A stretch of DNA of 64,000 nt from Arthrobacter sp. PvP023. GTDB taxonomy: Bacteria; Actinomycetota; Actinomycetes; Actinomycetales; Micrococcaceae. The position numbers and the translations under genes are program-made. The DNA lies in assembly GCF_017832975.1 (NCBI RefSeq), contig NZ_JAFIBI010000001.1, forward strand, positions 2,666,001-2,730,000. Direction: 5' to 3'. Below, piece after piece: positions 45,719 through 53,908 of this stretch; the first letter of the stretch is position 1, and each line of letters starts with the position of its first letter. The notes beneath the pieces are model-generated. The model did no database searches. It was given only the letters and a program-made list of their open reading frames with translations, and was not told the origin of the DNA.

Positions 45719-46969
45719 TCAGGCGGGAACTTTCACCGCGGTTTCCTTACGGACGGCCGCTGGAATTCCGTCGCCAGCCTGGCCGTACAGCCAGTCGTTG
45801 TAGTGGAAGTCGTTGTCCTTCCGGCTCTTGAAGAGCAGGTTGCGCAGCGTCCGGGCCAGCCCGGAGACATGCCAGGACTCGCCCCAGACACGGGCGGTGC
45901 GCTGGACCCGGGCGGTGCGGCCGGCGCGGATGTTGTTGAACTCCTTGATGGCGCCATCCCAGGCTTCCGGGTTGACGCCGTCCGCGGTGAAGACGGTGCC
46001 GACGCTGACATCCTGCAGCACGGCTGCGTCCTCGAGGGCCTGGCAGGCGCCCTGCGCGAGGTACTGGAGCATCGGGTGCGCGGCGTCGCCCATGAGCACC
46101 ATCCGGCCGGCAACCCAGTTCTCGATCGGGTCGCGGTCGTACATGGGCCAGCGGATGCCGGTGGCCAGGTTCTTCAGCGCTTCCTGAACGGCCGGGACGC
46201 AGTCCTTGTAGGCTGCCTCGAGCTCGTCCACTCCACCGTACTGTTCGACGCCGGCTTCGAAGGACGGCGACTTGAAGACGGCCACGGTGTTCAGCAGTTC
46301 GCCCTTGCGCAGCGGGTACTGCACCAGGTGGCAGTCCGGTCCGAGGTAGACGATGACGTCTTCAAGGTCAGCCTTGGGCGTGTTCCCGGTGATCGGCACC
46401 GTGCCGCGGTAGGCGACGTAGGCCGAGGAGACGGGTTCGTCGTTGGCCACGAGCGGGCGGAGCGTGGACCGGAGGCCGTCGGCGCCGATCACGACGTCGG
46501 CCTCGTAGTCACCGCCGGCTGCGGTGTGGGCGACACCGCGGCCGTTCACGGTTTCGACGCTTTCGACCATGACGTCGTTGACGAGCTTGACGCCGGCGGC
46601 CTCACAGCCTTCGAGGAGGACCCGGTGCAGGTCGCTGCGGTGGATCACGACGTAGGGCGCGCCGTAGCGCTCCTCGAATTCCGCGCCGAGGGTCTGGCGG
46701 GTGAGCTCCTCGCCGGTGATGGCGTCGCGGAAGACCAGGTGCTTGGGCTGGACCCCGATTTCGAGGGCCTTCTCCAGCAGGCCCCAGCGGCGGAGGACGC
46801 GGGAGGCGTTGGGGGCCATCTGCAGCCCCGCACCCACCTCGCCGAACTCGGGTGCGCGTTCTACGAGGGTGACGTTGGCGCCGTTTTCGCGCAGCGCGAG
46901 GGCTCCGGCCAGTCCGGCCATTCCCCCTCCGATGACGAGGACATCGGTGGACGTGGCGTGCTCAGACAT
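45719..46969 (-). CDS. genH: 3-hydroxybenzoate 6-hydroxylase (FAD monooxygenase)
   Basis: The 416-residue class A flavin monooxygenase has the FAD-binding GGGMAGLAGALAL near residue 14, the DG motif GADGLRST near 165 and the second FAD site GDAAHPMLQYLAQG near 293. Context makes 3-hydroxybenzoate to gentisate the likely reaction: importer upstream, gentisate dioxygenase across the regulator. AGGAG precedes ATG 46969. It overlaps the importer stop by 8 bases. A salicylate-type hydroxylase would look similar in sequence. Confidence 0.88.
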   Translation of the reverse strand: MSEHATSTDVLVIGGGMAGLAGALALRENGANVTLVERAPEFGEVGAGLQMAPNASRVLRRWGLLEKALEIGVQPKHLVFRDAITGEELTRQTLGAEFEERYGAPYVVIHRSDLHRVLLEGCEAAGVKLVNDVMVESVETVNGRGVAHTAAGGDYEADVVIGADGLRSTLRPLVANDEPVSSAYVAYRGTVPITGNTPKADLEDVIVYLGPDCHLVQYPLRKGELLNTVAVFKSPSFEAGVEQYGGVDELEAAYKDCVPAVQEALKNLATGIRWPMYDRDPIENWVAGRMVLMGDAAHPMLQYLAQGACQALEDAAVLQDVSVGTVFTADGVNPEAWDGAIKEFNNIRAGRTARVQRTARVWGESWHVSGLARTLRNLLFKSRKDNDFHYNDWLYGQAGDGIPAAVRKETAVKVPA

Positions 46970-48290
46970 TGCTTACTCCTGTTGATGAAGATGAGGGTGA
47001 GATTGAGAGTTTCGACTTGAGTTTGAGGCCGACGGCGGCCAGCAGGACCGCGGCGACGGCGGCTGCACCGGCGAAGGCGAGGAAATTGGAATTGACGCCC
47101 AGTCCGGCAGCCAGCAGGAGTCCGCCTACCTGGGGCGCGACGACGGCGCCGATGCGGCCCGTCCCCAGTGCCCAGCCCAGCGCGGTCCCCCGCAGGTGCC
47201 CGGGATAGTGGCTCGCGACGGCGGCGATGATGAGGCACTGCGTGCCGTGGGTGCCGACGCCGGCAAGGACCAGCATGAGGTACACGACAGTGACAGACGG
47301 CCCCGTGATGAGGACCACCAGCGCGACGGCGGCGACGGCGGCAGCGGCGATCGCCGTCGGCACCGGACCGAAGCGGGTCCCGGCCCAGGCCGTGATGACC
47401 GAACCGGCCACCGCACCCAGGTTGAGGGCCAGGGCGAAGGTCAGGGCGGAACCGAGGTTGTACCCCGCCAGCTGCATGAGGTTGGGCAGCCAGGTACCCA
47501 GCCCGTACCAGGCGAACAGGGTGGCGATCGTCGCCAGGGCGAACAGAATGCTGACGCCCAGGTACGGGGCGCGGAGCAGGGAGGAGAAGCCGGACGGTTC
47601 CTTGACCGCACTGGCACTGCCTGCGGCTCGGACCGGGGCCAGTGTCTCCGGGAGGTATTTCAGTCCCAGCGGCACCACGATCACCAGGGCAAGTACGGCC
47701 ACAAGGAACATGGCCTGCCAGCCGAAGGCGGGGATCAGCTGGATGCCGACCAGGGCGGCGATGGATCCGCCGATCGGAACACCGGACATCATCAGCGTGG
47801 CGATGGTGGACCGCCACTTGGTGGGGACCAGCTCGGCAACCAGGGCGTTAGCCGAGGGCACCAGTCCGCCGAGCCCGATGCCGGCGAGGAGCCGCAGTCC
47901 GCCAAAGACGGCAGCGTTGGGGGCGAAGGCACAGAGGGCCGTGAAGATCGAGAACACGACGGCGCAACCCAGGATGGTGCGGCGGCGACCCCACGAGTCG
48001 GCCATCCGGCCGGCGAAAATCGCGCCGATCATCATGCCGAGGAAGGCCATGGAGCCGATGGTCCCGGCGGTGGCTTTGTTCAGGCCCCAGCCGGTCTCGG
48101 AGATCAGCGAAGACTGGACAGTGCCGTAGACGATCAGGTCGTAGCCATCGAAGACCACCAAAAGCCAGCAGACGAGGACGGCCGCGGCCGACGCTTTGGA
48201 GAACCGCGATGCAGGCCCATCAGCGGAAGTGGGGGCGGTATCCCCGGGGGAAGACCGTTGCGGCGCTGCAGCGGAAGTTGTGTGATTCAT
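46962..48290 (-). CDS. genK: MFS aromatic acid/H+ symporter
   Basis: The 442-residue importer has twelve predicted membrane segments and the aromatic acid:H+ symporter signature FDGYDLIVYGTV in the first one, with GRMADSWGRRRT in the loop between segments 2 and 3. It probably takes up 3-hydroxybenzoate and gentisate. It is transcribed divergently from the IclR regulator and is first in the importer-hydroxylase operon. Symbols here follow the C. glutamicum gen cluster, which has the same gene set. Confidence 0.88.
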   Translation of the reverse strand: MNHTTSAAAPQRSSPGDTAPTSADGPASRFSKASAAAVLVCWLLVVFDGYDLIVYGTVQSSLISETGWGLNKATAGTIGSMAFLGMMIGAIFAGRMADSWGRRRTILGCAVVFSIFTALCAFAPNAAVFGGLRLLAGIGLGGLVPSANALVAELVPTKWRSTIATLMMSGVPIGGSIAALVGIQLIPAFGWQAMFLVAVLALVIVVPLGLKYLPETLAPVRAAGSASAVKEPSGFSSLLRAPYLGVSILFALATIATLFAWYGLGTWLPNLMQLAGYNLGSALTFALALNLGAVAGSVITAWAGTRFGPVPTAIAAAAVAAVALVVLITGPSVTVVYLMLVLAGVGTHGTQCLIIAAVASHYPGHLRGTALGWALGTGRIGAVVAPQVGGLLLAAGLGVNSNFLAFAGAAAVAAVLLAAVGLKLKSKLSISPSSSSTGVSNV

Positions 48291-48326
48291 GCCACTACTG
48301 TCTTAGCCGCATGCCGTGAACCACAA

Positions 48327-48347
48327 TATAATTCTGATGTGCAGAAA
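48327..48347. promoter_or_regulatory. IclR (GenR-like) operator and genR -10 box
   Basis: TATAAT (48327-48332) is six bases before GTG 48339, a perfect leaderless promoter for the regulator. The dyad ATTCTG-N5-CAGAAA (48331-48347) overlaps this -10 and the start codon, so binding would block the regulator's own gene. For the minus-strand importer it lies four bases upstream of a -35-like TTGTGG (48326-48321), an activator position. Confidence 0.65.
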
Positions 48348-49172
48348 CAGACCAGCTCCAAGCCGGCGTCCAAATCAGTCCGGAGGCCGGTGCAGAAGCG
48401 GCCCACCTATTCCATTGAGGCTGTGGACAACGCGCTGCAGCTCCTGCAGCTGCTCCGTGACGGCGGCGCGCTGCGCCTCAAGGACGCCGCCGAGGAGCTG
48501 GGCGTGGCCCCGTCCACTGCCCACCGCCTGCTGGCGATGCTGGTCTACCGGGGCTTCGCCGTGCAGGACGAAACCCGGCGCTACGTGCCCGGCCCGGCAA
48601 TGGGCGTGGGTCCGGCAGGGCTGAGCTGGACCAGGCTGCTCCGCTCGCTCGCCCAGCCGCATATGGAACTGCTCTCCGCGCAGCTGAACGAGACCGTCAA
48701 CCTCATGGTGCGGGTGGGTACGAAAATACGGTTCCTGACCACTGTGGAGGGAAACAATGTATTGCGAGTGGGTGACCGGCAGGGGACGGTGATGCCTGCC
48801 AACAAAACCTCCGGAGGTAAGGCCATGCTCGCCGAACTGGAGCTTCCCATGATCGACCAGCTCTTCCGCAGCAACAACGCCGAGATCGGCGGGGACACCA
48901 TCCCCGCTGAGGAGTACCCGGCGTTCCTGCGCGAGCTGGAGTCGATCCGCAACAACGGTTTCGCCGCCAATTTCGAAGGCACCGAGGAGGGTGTGAGTGC
49001 CCTCGGGATCGCCCTGCACAACAGGCACGGGAAGGTGGTGGGCGCGCTCAGCGTGGCCACTCCCGCGACCCGCTTCCGCAGGGTGTTCGATGCCGGACTG
49101 GTGCCTGCCCTGCGGGAAACCTGCCGGCAGCTGGAAATCGACATTGCAGCAAATCCGGCCGAGCCGGACTGA
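48339..49172 (+). CDS. genR: IclR-family regulator of 3-hydroxybenzoate/gentisate genes
   Basis: The 277-residue regulator has an N-terminal winged helix (YSIEAVDNALQLLQLL, LGVAPSTAHRLLAMLVYRGF, about residues 27-90) and a C-terminal IclR effector domain (NLMVRVGTKIRFL, NKTSGGKAMLAEL, GVSALGIAL). GTG 48339 is set by the leaderless TATAAT. It sits between the divergent importer operon and the gentisate operon, the position of GenR in C. glutamicum, which activates or represses in response to 3-hydroxybenzoate and gentisate. Confidence 0.88.
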   Translation: MQKQTSSKPASKSVRRPVQKRPTYSIEAVDNALQLLQLLRDGGALRLKDAAEELGVAPSTAHRLLAMLVYRGFAVQDETRRYVPGPAMGVGPAGLSWTRLLRSLAQPHMELLSAQLNETVNLMVRVGTKIRFLTTVEGNNVLRVGDRQGTVMPANKTSGGKAMLAELELPMIDQLFRSNNAEIGGDTIPAEEYPAFLRELESIRNNGFAANFEGTEEGVSALGIALHNRHGKVVGALSVATPATRFRRVFDAGLVPALRETCRQLEIDIAANPAEPD

Positions 49173-49219
49173 ACACCGGGCGGGGCGTCCCGCGGCCCCG
49201 CCGACGAACTGGTCGAATA

Positions 49220-49269
49220 ATTCTGACCAGCAGAATATGTTGGGGGTCACACCACGGCATCCGTAGAGT
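49220..49269 (+). promoter_or_regulatory. promoter and operator of the gentisate operon
   Basis: The perfect dyad ATTCTG-ACCAG-CAGAAT (49220-49236) is followed three bases later by a -35-like TTGGGG (49240-49245), an 18-base spacer and TAGAGT (49264-49269). The weak -35 and the dyad just before it are what an activator-dependent promoter looks like. The dyad matches the one at the regulator's own start in 11 of 12 arm bases. Confidence 0.7.
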
Positions 49270-49312
49270 CGAACTACGCCAAGAACCGTTCTGACCTATC
49301 GAGGAGGCCCAC

Positions 49313-50443
49313 GTGTCCATCAGCGCCGAGAACACGACTCATGAATCAGTGGCCGCGGGGCAAACTGCTCCGGAGCCGACGCCTGAAGAAGCTGCCCAGC
49401 TGAAAGAGCTGTACCGGGATTTTGATCGGGAGAACCTGATCCCGTTGTGGACTGAGATCGCGGATTTGATGCCGATGGTCCCGTCGCCGAAGGCGGTGGC
49501 TCATGTGTGGCGGTGGAGTGATCTGTATCCGCTGGCGGCCCGTGCCGGGGATCTGGTGCCGGTGGGCCGTGGCGGGGAACGCCGCGCGATTGCGCTGGCG
49601 AACCCGGGCCTTGCCGGTACCCCGTACGCGACTCCGACGTTGTGGGCTGCGATCCAGTACCTTGGTGCCCGCGAGACCGCACCGGAGCACCGGCACTCGC
49701 AGAACGCGTTCCGCTTCGTCGTTGAGGGCGAGGGTGTGTGGACGGTGGTGAACGGGGATCCGGTGCGGATGTCCCGCGGTGATTTCCTGCTGACTCCGGG
49801 TTGGAACTTCCACGGCCACCATAACGACACGGATGAGCCGATGGCCTGGATCGACGGGCTGGACATCCCGTTCGTGCATTACGCCGATGCCGGGTTCTTC
49901 GAGTTCGGCACCGAGCGGGTCACGGACGAGGCCACCCCGGATATCTCCCGGTCCGAGCGGCTCTGGGCCCACCCGGGCCTGCGCCCGCTCTCGGGCCTGG
50001 ATGACACCACCAGCTCCCCCATCGCGGCGTACCGGTGGGAATACACCGACGCCGCCCTGCGCGAGCAGCTCTTGCTCGAGGACGAGGGCCACCCGGCCAC
50101 CGTGTCCCAGGGCCACGCGGCCGTCCGCTACACCAACCCGACCACCGGCGGGGACGTGATGCCCACCATCCGTGCCGAATTCCACCGCCTCCGCGCCGGC
50201 GCCACCACCCAGGGCGTCCGCGAGGTCGGCTCCAGCGTCTGGCAGGTCTTCGAAGGGACCGGCTCCGTGGTCCTGAACGGCGAGAGCAGGACCCTGGAAA
50301 AGGGCGACCTCTTCGTTGTCCCGTCCTGGGCTGAATGGTCCCTGCAGGCCGAGAGCGAATTCGACCTCTTCCGGTTCAGCGACGCCCCCATTTTCGAACG
50401 ACTGAACTTCAACCGCACCTACATCGAAGGACGCACCAAGTAA
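49313..50443 (+). CDS. genD: gentisate 1,2-dioxygenase
   Basis: The 376-residue Fe(II) ring-cleaving enzyme turns gentisate into maleylpyruvate. Two cupin domains are visible. The N-terminal one has the metal-binding HRHSQNAFRFVVEG near residue 126 and GDFLLTPGWNFHGHHN near 160; the C-terminal one lacks a full set of His. The start is GTG 49313 with GAGGAGG six bases upstream. Its stop and the next ATG share one base (TAATG). It is the first gene of the operon. Confidence 0.94.
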   Translation: MSISAENTTHESVAAGQTAPEPTPEEAAQLKELYRDFDRENLIPLWTEIADLMPMVPSPKAVAHVWRWSDLYPLAARAGDLVPVGRGGERRAIALANPGLAGTPYATPTLWAAIQYLGARETAPEHRHSQNAFRFVVEGEGVWTVVNGDPVRMSRGDFLLTPGWNFHGHHNDTDEPMAWIDGLDIPFVHYADAGFFEFGTERVTDEATPDISRSERLWAHPGLRPLSGLDDTTSSPIAAYRWEYTDAALREQLLLEDEGHPATVSQGHAAVRYTNPTTGGDVMPTIRAEFHRLRAGATTQGVREVGSSVWQVFEGTGSVVLNGESRTLEKGDLFVVPSWAEWSLQAESEFDLFRFSDAPIFERLNFNRTYIEGRTK

Positions 50444-51279
50444 TGAGACTCCTCACCCTCCGCACCGGCACCGGCACCGGCCAGAACACCGTGGCTGTCC
50501 GCCAGGACGGGACCACACTGACCGAAATCGACGGGTTCTCCGACGTCGGGGAACTCCTGAAAGACTCCGCCTGGGAAGAGAAGGCGAAGGCTGCGGCCGG
50601 CGCGACGCATCCGCTCGAGGGCGCGGACCTCGCCCCGGTGGTCCCGTTCCCGGGGAAGATCATCTGCGTGGGCCACAACTACCGCAACCACATCAAGGAA
50701 ATGGGCCGGGAAATCCCCGAGTACCCCACCCTGTTCGCGAAGTACCAGGAATCCCTGATCGGCCCGAACGATGACCTGGCGCTGCCGCAGGAATCGGACA
50801 CCGTGGACTGGGAAGCCGAACTTGCCGTGGTGATCGGCAAGAAGGGCCGCCGGATCAGCGAAGCCGACGCCAAGGATTACATCGCCGGGTACTCGGTGCT
50901 GAACGATGTGTCCATGCGTGACTACCAGTTCCGCACCATCCAGTGGCTCCAGGGCAAGACCTGGGAGAAGTCCACCCCGTTTGGACCCGCCCTGGTCACG
51001 CAGGATGAGTTCACCGCCGGTCCCCTAATGACCTCCGCGGTGGACGGCGAGATCCAGCAGAGCACCCCGACCGGGGACCTCGTGTTCACCCCGGAATTCC
51101 TGGTCTCCTACATCTCCACGATCATCACGCTGAACCCCGGGGATGTGATCGCGACCGGCACCCCCGGCGGGGTGGGCCACGCCCAGGACCCGAAGCGCTA
51201 CCTGCAGGAAGGCCAGATCCTGGTCACCACCATCGAGGGCCTGGGCCAGCTGAGCAACCGCGTGGTCAAGGAAGCCTGA
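50443..51279 (+). CDS. genF: fumarylpyruvate hydrolase (FAH family)
   Basis: The 278-residue enzyme cleaves fumarylpyruvate to fumarate and pyruvate. FAH-family blocks are present: ICVGHNYRNHIKEMG, the metal-binding DWEAELAVVIGKKGR, YSVLNDVSMRDYQ and GDVIATGTPGGVG. It is translationally coupled to both neighbours (TAATG before, TGATG after). The substrate is inferred from its place between gentisate dioxygenase and maleylpyruvate isomerase. Confidence 0.92.
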   Translation: MRLLTLRTGTGTGQNTVAVRQDGTTLTEIDGFSDVGELLKDSAWEEKAKAAAGATHPLEGADLAPVVPFPGKIICVGHNYRNHIKEMGREIPEYPTLFAKYQESLIGPNDDLALPQESDTVDWEAELAVVIGKKGRRISEADAKDYIAGYSVLNDVSMRDYQFRTIQWLQGKTWEKSTPFGPALVTQDEFTAGPLMTSAVDGEIQQSTPTGDLVFTPEFLVSYISTIITLNPGDVIATGTPGGVGHAQDPKRYLQEGQILVTTIEGLGQLSNRVVKEA

Positions 51280-52082
51280 TGGTCGCCCGCCACGACCAGA
51301 CCACGGACCCGGTCCTGCTCGAGGGTTTGCTGCAGGCACGGCGGGGCACGGCGTTCTTCGCCCGCAAACTCAACGAGCTCACCGACGCGGACCTCGACGG
51401 GGACTCGCTGCTGCCGGGCTGGACCCGCCGGCACGTCACGGCCCACATCGGCTACAACGCCCGGGCCATCGCGCGGCTCATCGAGTGGGCAGCCACCGGC
51501 GTGGAAACACCCATGTACGCCTCCACCGAGGTCAGGGACCACGAAATCAAATTCGGAGCCACCCTGCCGCCGATCGCGCTGCGGCACCTCTTCGACCACT
51601 CCGCAGTGCACCTGAACGTCGAATGGCGCGACCTCCCTGCAGAAGCCTGGCACCACAAAGTCACAACAGCCCAAGGCAGGACCGTCCCGGCCGAGGAAAC
51701 CGTCTGGATGCGGACCCGCGAAGTCTGGGTCCACGCCGTAGACCTGGACAACGGCGCCACCTTCACCGACATCCCCGCACCCGTCCTGGCCCGGCTCCTG
51801 GCGGACATCACCAGTGCCTGGCACACCCGCGGCACCGACACCGGACTGCTGATCAAAGTCACCGACCAGCCGGGCGGAATGGCCTTCGGCGACACCAGCG
51901 CCCAAACACCAACACTGATCTCCGGCCCGCTCACTGCCATCACCCAATGGGCCACCGGCCGCGGCACCCACGGCGTGTCAGCGACGAGCACCGCAGCACC
52001 AGCCGGGACAGCAGCGGACGCCGCCGCACCGGCGTCGGACGCTGACCTGCCTGAAGTGCCCGCAGCACCAAAGTGGATCTAG
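51279..52082 (+). CDS. genM: maleylpyruvate isomerase, mycothiol-dependent
   Basis: The 267-residue DinB-like enzyme isomerises maleylpyruvate to fumarylpyruvate using mycothiol. His56, Glu148 and His152 (GWTRRHVTAHIG, TREVWVHAVD) correspond, with an offset of four, to the Zn ligands His52, Glu144 and His148 of the C. glutamicum enzyme. The C-terminal ~35 residues are Ala/Ser/Pro-rich and extra. The start overlaps the upstream stop (TGATG). Last gene of the operon, followed by a strong hairpin. Confidence 0.93.
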   Translation: MVARHDQTTDPVLLEGLLQARRGTAFFARKLNELTDADLDGDSLLPGWTRRHVTAHIGYNARAIARLIEWAATGVETPMYASTEVRDHEIKFGATLPPIALRHLFDHSAVHLNVEWRDLPAEAWHHKVTTAQGRTVPAEETVWMRTREVWVHAVDLDNGATFTDIPAPVLARLLADITSAWHTRGTDTGLLIKVTDQPGGMAFGDTSAQTPTLISGPLTAITQWATGRGTHGVSATSTAAPAGTAADAAAPASDADLPEVPAAPKWI

Positions 52083-52140
52083 CGCCCAGGACCTGGTGTC
52101 CGGAGCGCCAGTGAAGCGCGACGGCGACTTCCGCACATAG

Positions 52141-52170
52141 CGATGGCCCCCTCCTCGGAGGGGGCCATCG
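52141..52170. terminator. bidirectional terminator
   Basis: A 12-bp perfect stem (CGATGGCCCCCT with its complement), extended by one more pair, closes a small loop. It lies between the convergent gentisate operon and the universal stress protein gene. Confidence 0.85.
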
Positions 52171-52190
52171 CCATGCACTGACAGTGCCCG

Positions 52191-53060
52191 CTATTCCTCG
52201 TGCTTGACCTTGTGGACCCTGGTGACCACCGTGGGGCACGGAACCCGCAGCAGAACCGCGTGGGCCGTGGAGCCAAGGACAAGGCGGCTGAATCCCCCGC
52301 GTCCGCGGCTGCCGATGACCAGGAGACGCGCGTTCGCAGCGGCCTCCACGAGAGCCTTGGCCGGATCGGTGTCCTTGTCCAGCACCTGATTCACCACCAG
52401 ATCGGGGTACTTATCCCGCAGCCCAGCGACCGACTCGGCAAGCACAATCTTGTCCTCTTCCTCAATGACTTCCGCCAGCCCGCTGGCAGGCATCCCGCTC
52501 TGCACCCAGCGGGCTGGGCGCCGGAAAGCCAGAACGGCCGTCAGTTCGTCCCCCTCGCGGTCTGCTTCCGCTGCGGCAAATGCAACAGCCTGCAAGGACT
52601 CCTCCGAGCCGTCCACGCCCACCACCACGCCGCGGCCTTCCGGTCCCTGATCCTGCGGAATAACCGCCACCGGGCTGTCCGACGCAGTAACGACCTGAAG
52701 GGCCCGGTCCGTCATGGGTCCTCCGTCGGCCCAATGACGGTGGTGTGATCCGATGACCACCATGGCGGCGTCTTTGGACATTTCCCTGAGCGCGGCGCCC
52801 GCGCTGCCGTGGCGCAACTGCACGTCGACGGCCACGTCGGGTTCCTTCTTGGCAGCATCCTCCTGCACCTGCCTCAGCAGCTCCATGCCTGATTCCCTGA
52901 TCAGTTCGTGGTACTGGAAGTCCGGCGACATCCACCGGTCATCCACCGCATGGACGGCGATCACCGGAAGCTTGAGCCTGGCTGCCCGGTGGAGCGACCA
53001 CGACATTGCGGCCTCGCTTCCGGTGGAGCCGTTGATGCCGACGACGATTGGTTTGCTCAT
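52191..53060 (-). CDS. tandem universal stress protein
   Basis: The 289-residue cytoplasmic protein has two UspA domains (about 1-145 and 150-289). The second has the ATP-binding GSRGRGGFSRLVLGST, and the first has lost the glycines (GSHHRHWADGG), so probably only one half binds ATP tightly. Tandem Usps of this kind belong to the hypoxia/dormancy set in mycobacteria. AGGA precedes ATG 53060. A DosR-like box lies about 90 bases upstream, shared with the divergent membrane protein. Confidence 0.92.
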   Translation of the reverse strand: MSKPIVVGINGSTGSEAAMSWSLHRAARLKLPVIAVHAVDDRWMSPDFQYHELIRESGMELLRQVQEDAAKKEPDVAVDVQLRHGSAGAALREMSKDAAMVVIGSHHRHWADGGPMTDRALQVVTASDSPVAVIPQDQGPEGRGVVVGVDGSEESLQAVAFAAAEADREGDELTAVLAFRRPARWVQSGMPASGLAEVIEEEDKIVLAESVAGLRDKYPDLVVNQVLDKDTDPAKALVEAAANARLLVIGSRGRGGFSRLVLGSTAHAVLLRVPCPTVVTRVHKVKHEE

Positions 53061-53150
53061 TCTGAATCCTGCTCTTCTCCATCGCGTTTTCGGATCAGCA
53101 CGCCGGAGGCCGCTGACACCTTCAGTGTGCTCCGGCGGCAGACACAGGGG

Positions 53151-53170
53151 TTAGGGCCTTAAGCCCCTCA
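53151..53170. promoter_or_regulatory. DosR/DevR-like box
   Basis: The 20-mer TTAGGGCCTTAAGCCCCTCA matches 15 of 20 positions of the mycobacterial DosR consensus TTSGGGACTWWAGTCCCSAA, including the GGG-N-CT and AG-N-CCC core. It ends 20 bases before the plus-strand -10 box, so it would sit just upstream of the -35. It lies between the divergent usp and membrane-protein genes. Confidence 0.55.
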
Positions 53171-53190
53171 CCCGGTGCCGGTGCCGCGCG

Positions 53191-53196
53191 TAGCGT
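53191..53196 (+). promoter_or_regulatory. -10 box of the 234-residue membrane protein (leaderless)
   Basis: TAGCGT, seven bases, then ATG 53204; no ribosome binding site. Confidence 0.6.
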
Positions 53197-53203
53197 CGGG
53201 CCC

Positions 53204-53908
53204 ATGGAGCAGACCAGGGCCGGCACCGCCGCCCCCTCGCGGCCCCAACCGTTCCTCCGCCGCTGGTTCCTGTGGGTCACCCTCGGTGAGAGTGCAGGAT
53301 TCCTGGCTCCCGCCGTCGTCGCAGTCTTCGTAATCATTCCGGACACCGCCGGCGGGATGGCCTGGCTGGTGGCGGCCGGCGTCGTCGAAGGCACAGTCCT
53401 GGGGCTCGCCCAGGCGCACGTGCTCCGAAGCCGGCTTCCCGGCCTCAGCGTGACTAGGTGGACCATCCGCACCGCCGCCGGCGCGGCAATCGCCTGGCTC
53501 CTGGGGCTCAGCCCCGGTGCTTTCGCCGATCAATGGCAGCCTTGGCCGCCTGCCCTGCAGCTCGCCGTCGCGGTTCCCGGCGCCCTGCTGCTGCTGTGTT
53601 CGATCGGGCTGGCGCAATGGCCGGAACTCCGCCGGCACCTCGCGCACAGCGGACGGTGGGTGGCCGGGAACGCGCTGGCATGGTGCGTGGGGCTGGGACT
53701 CTTCTTCGCCGTCGCACCTCCGCTGTGGCAGCCGGGACAGCCGCCGACGACGGTGATCGCCATCGGCGTTGCCGCCGCTATCCTGATGGCCGCCGGCATG
53801 GCACTGGTAACCGGCCTGGTGATGAAACGGCTGCTTCGCTTTCCAGCGGCAGCTCAGAAACCGGTGGGCTCGGTTTCGAACTCCGGCTCACTTGGCGGCG
53901 CCTCGTGA
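53204..53908 (+). CDS. uncharacterised membrane protein
   Basis: The 234-residue protein has about six hydrophobic segments (roughly residues 20-45, 50-70, 86-104, 115-137, 150-170 and 182-205). I do not recognise a characterised family. The start follows a leaderless -10 box, with a DosR-like box upstream. Its last 55 bases overlap the convergent erythromycin-esterase-family gene, so both C-termini are encoded by the same DNA. Position suggests a membrane stress role, which is inference. Confidence 0.78.
   Translation: MEQTRAGTAAPSRPQPFLRRWFLWVTLGESAGFLAPAVVAVFVIIPDTAGGMAWLVAAGVVEGTVLGLAQAHVLRSRLPGLSVTRWTIRTAAGAAIAWLLGLSPGAFADQWQPWPPALQLAVAVPGALLLLCSIGLAQWPELRRHLAHSGRWVAGNALAWCVGLGLFFAVAPPLWQPGQPPTTVIAIGVAAAILMAAGMALVTGLVMKRLLRFPAAAQKPVGSVSNSGSLGGAS

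Noticed and set aside
47196..48338. N-terminal extension of the IclR regulator by about 380 codons
   Set aside because: It runs antisense through the importer gene. The family start is at GTG 48339, fixed by a TATAAT six bases upstream.
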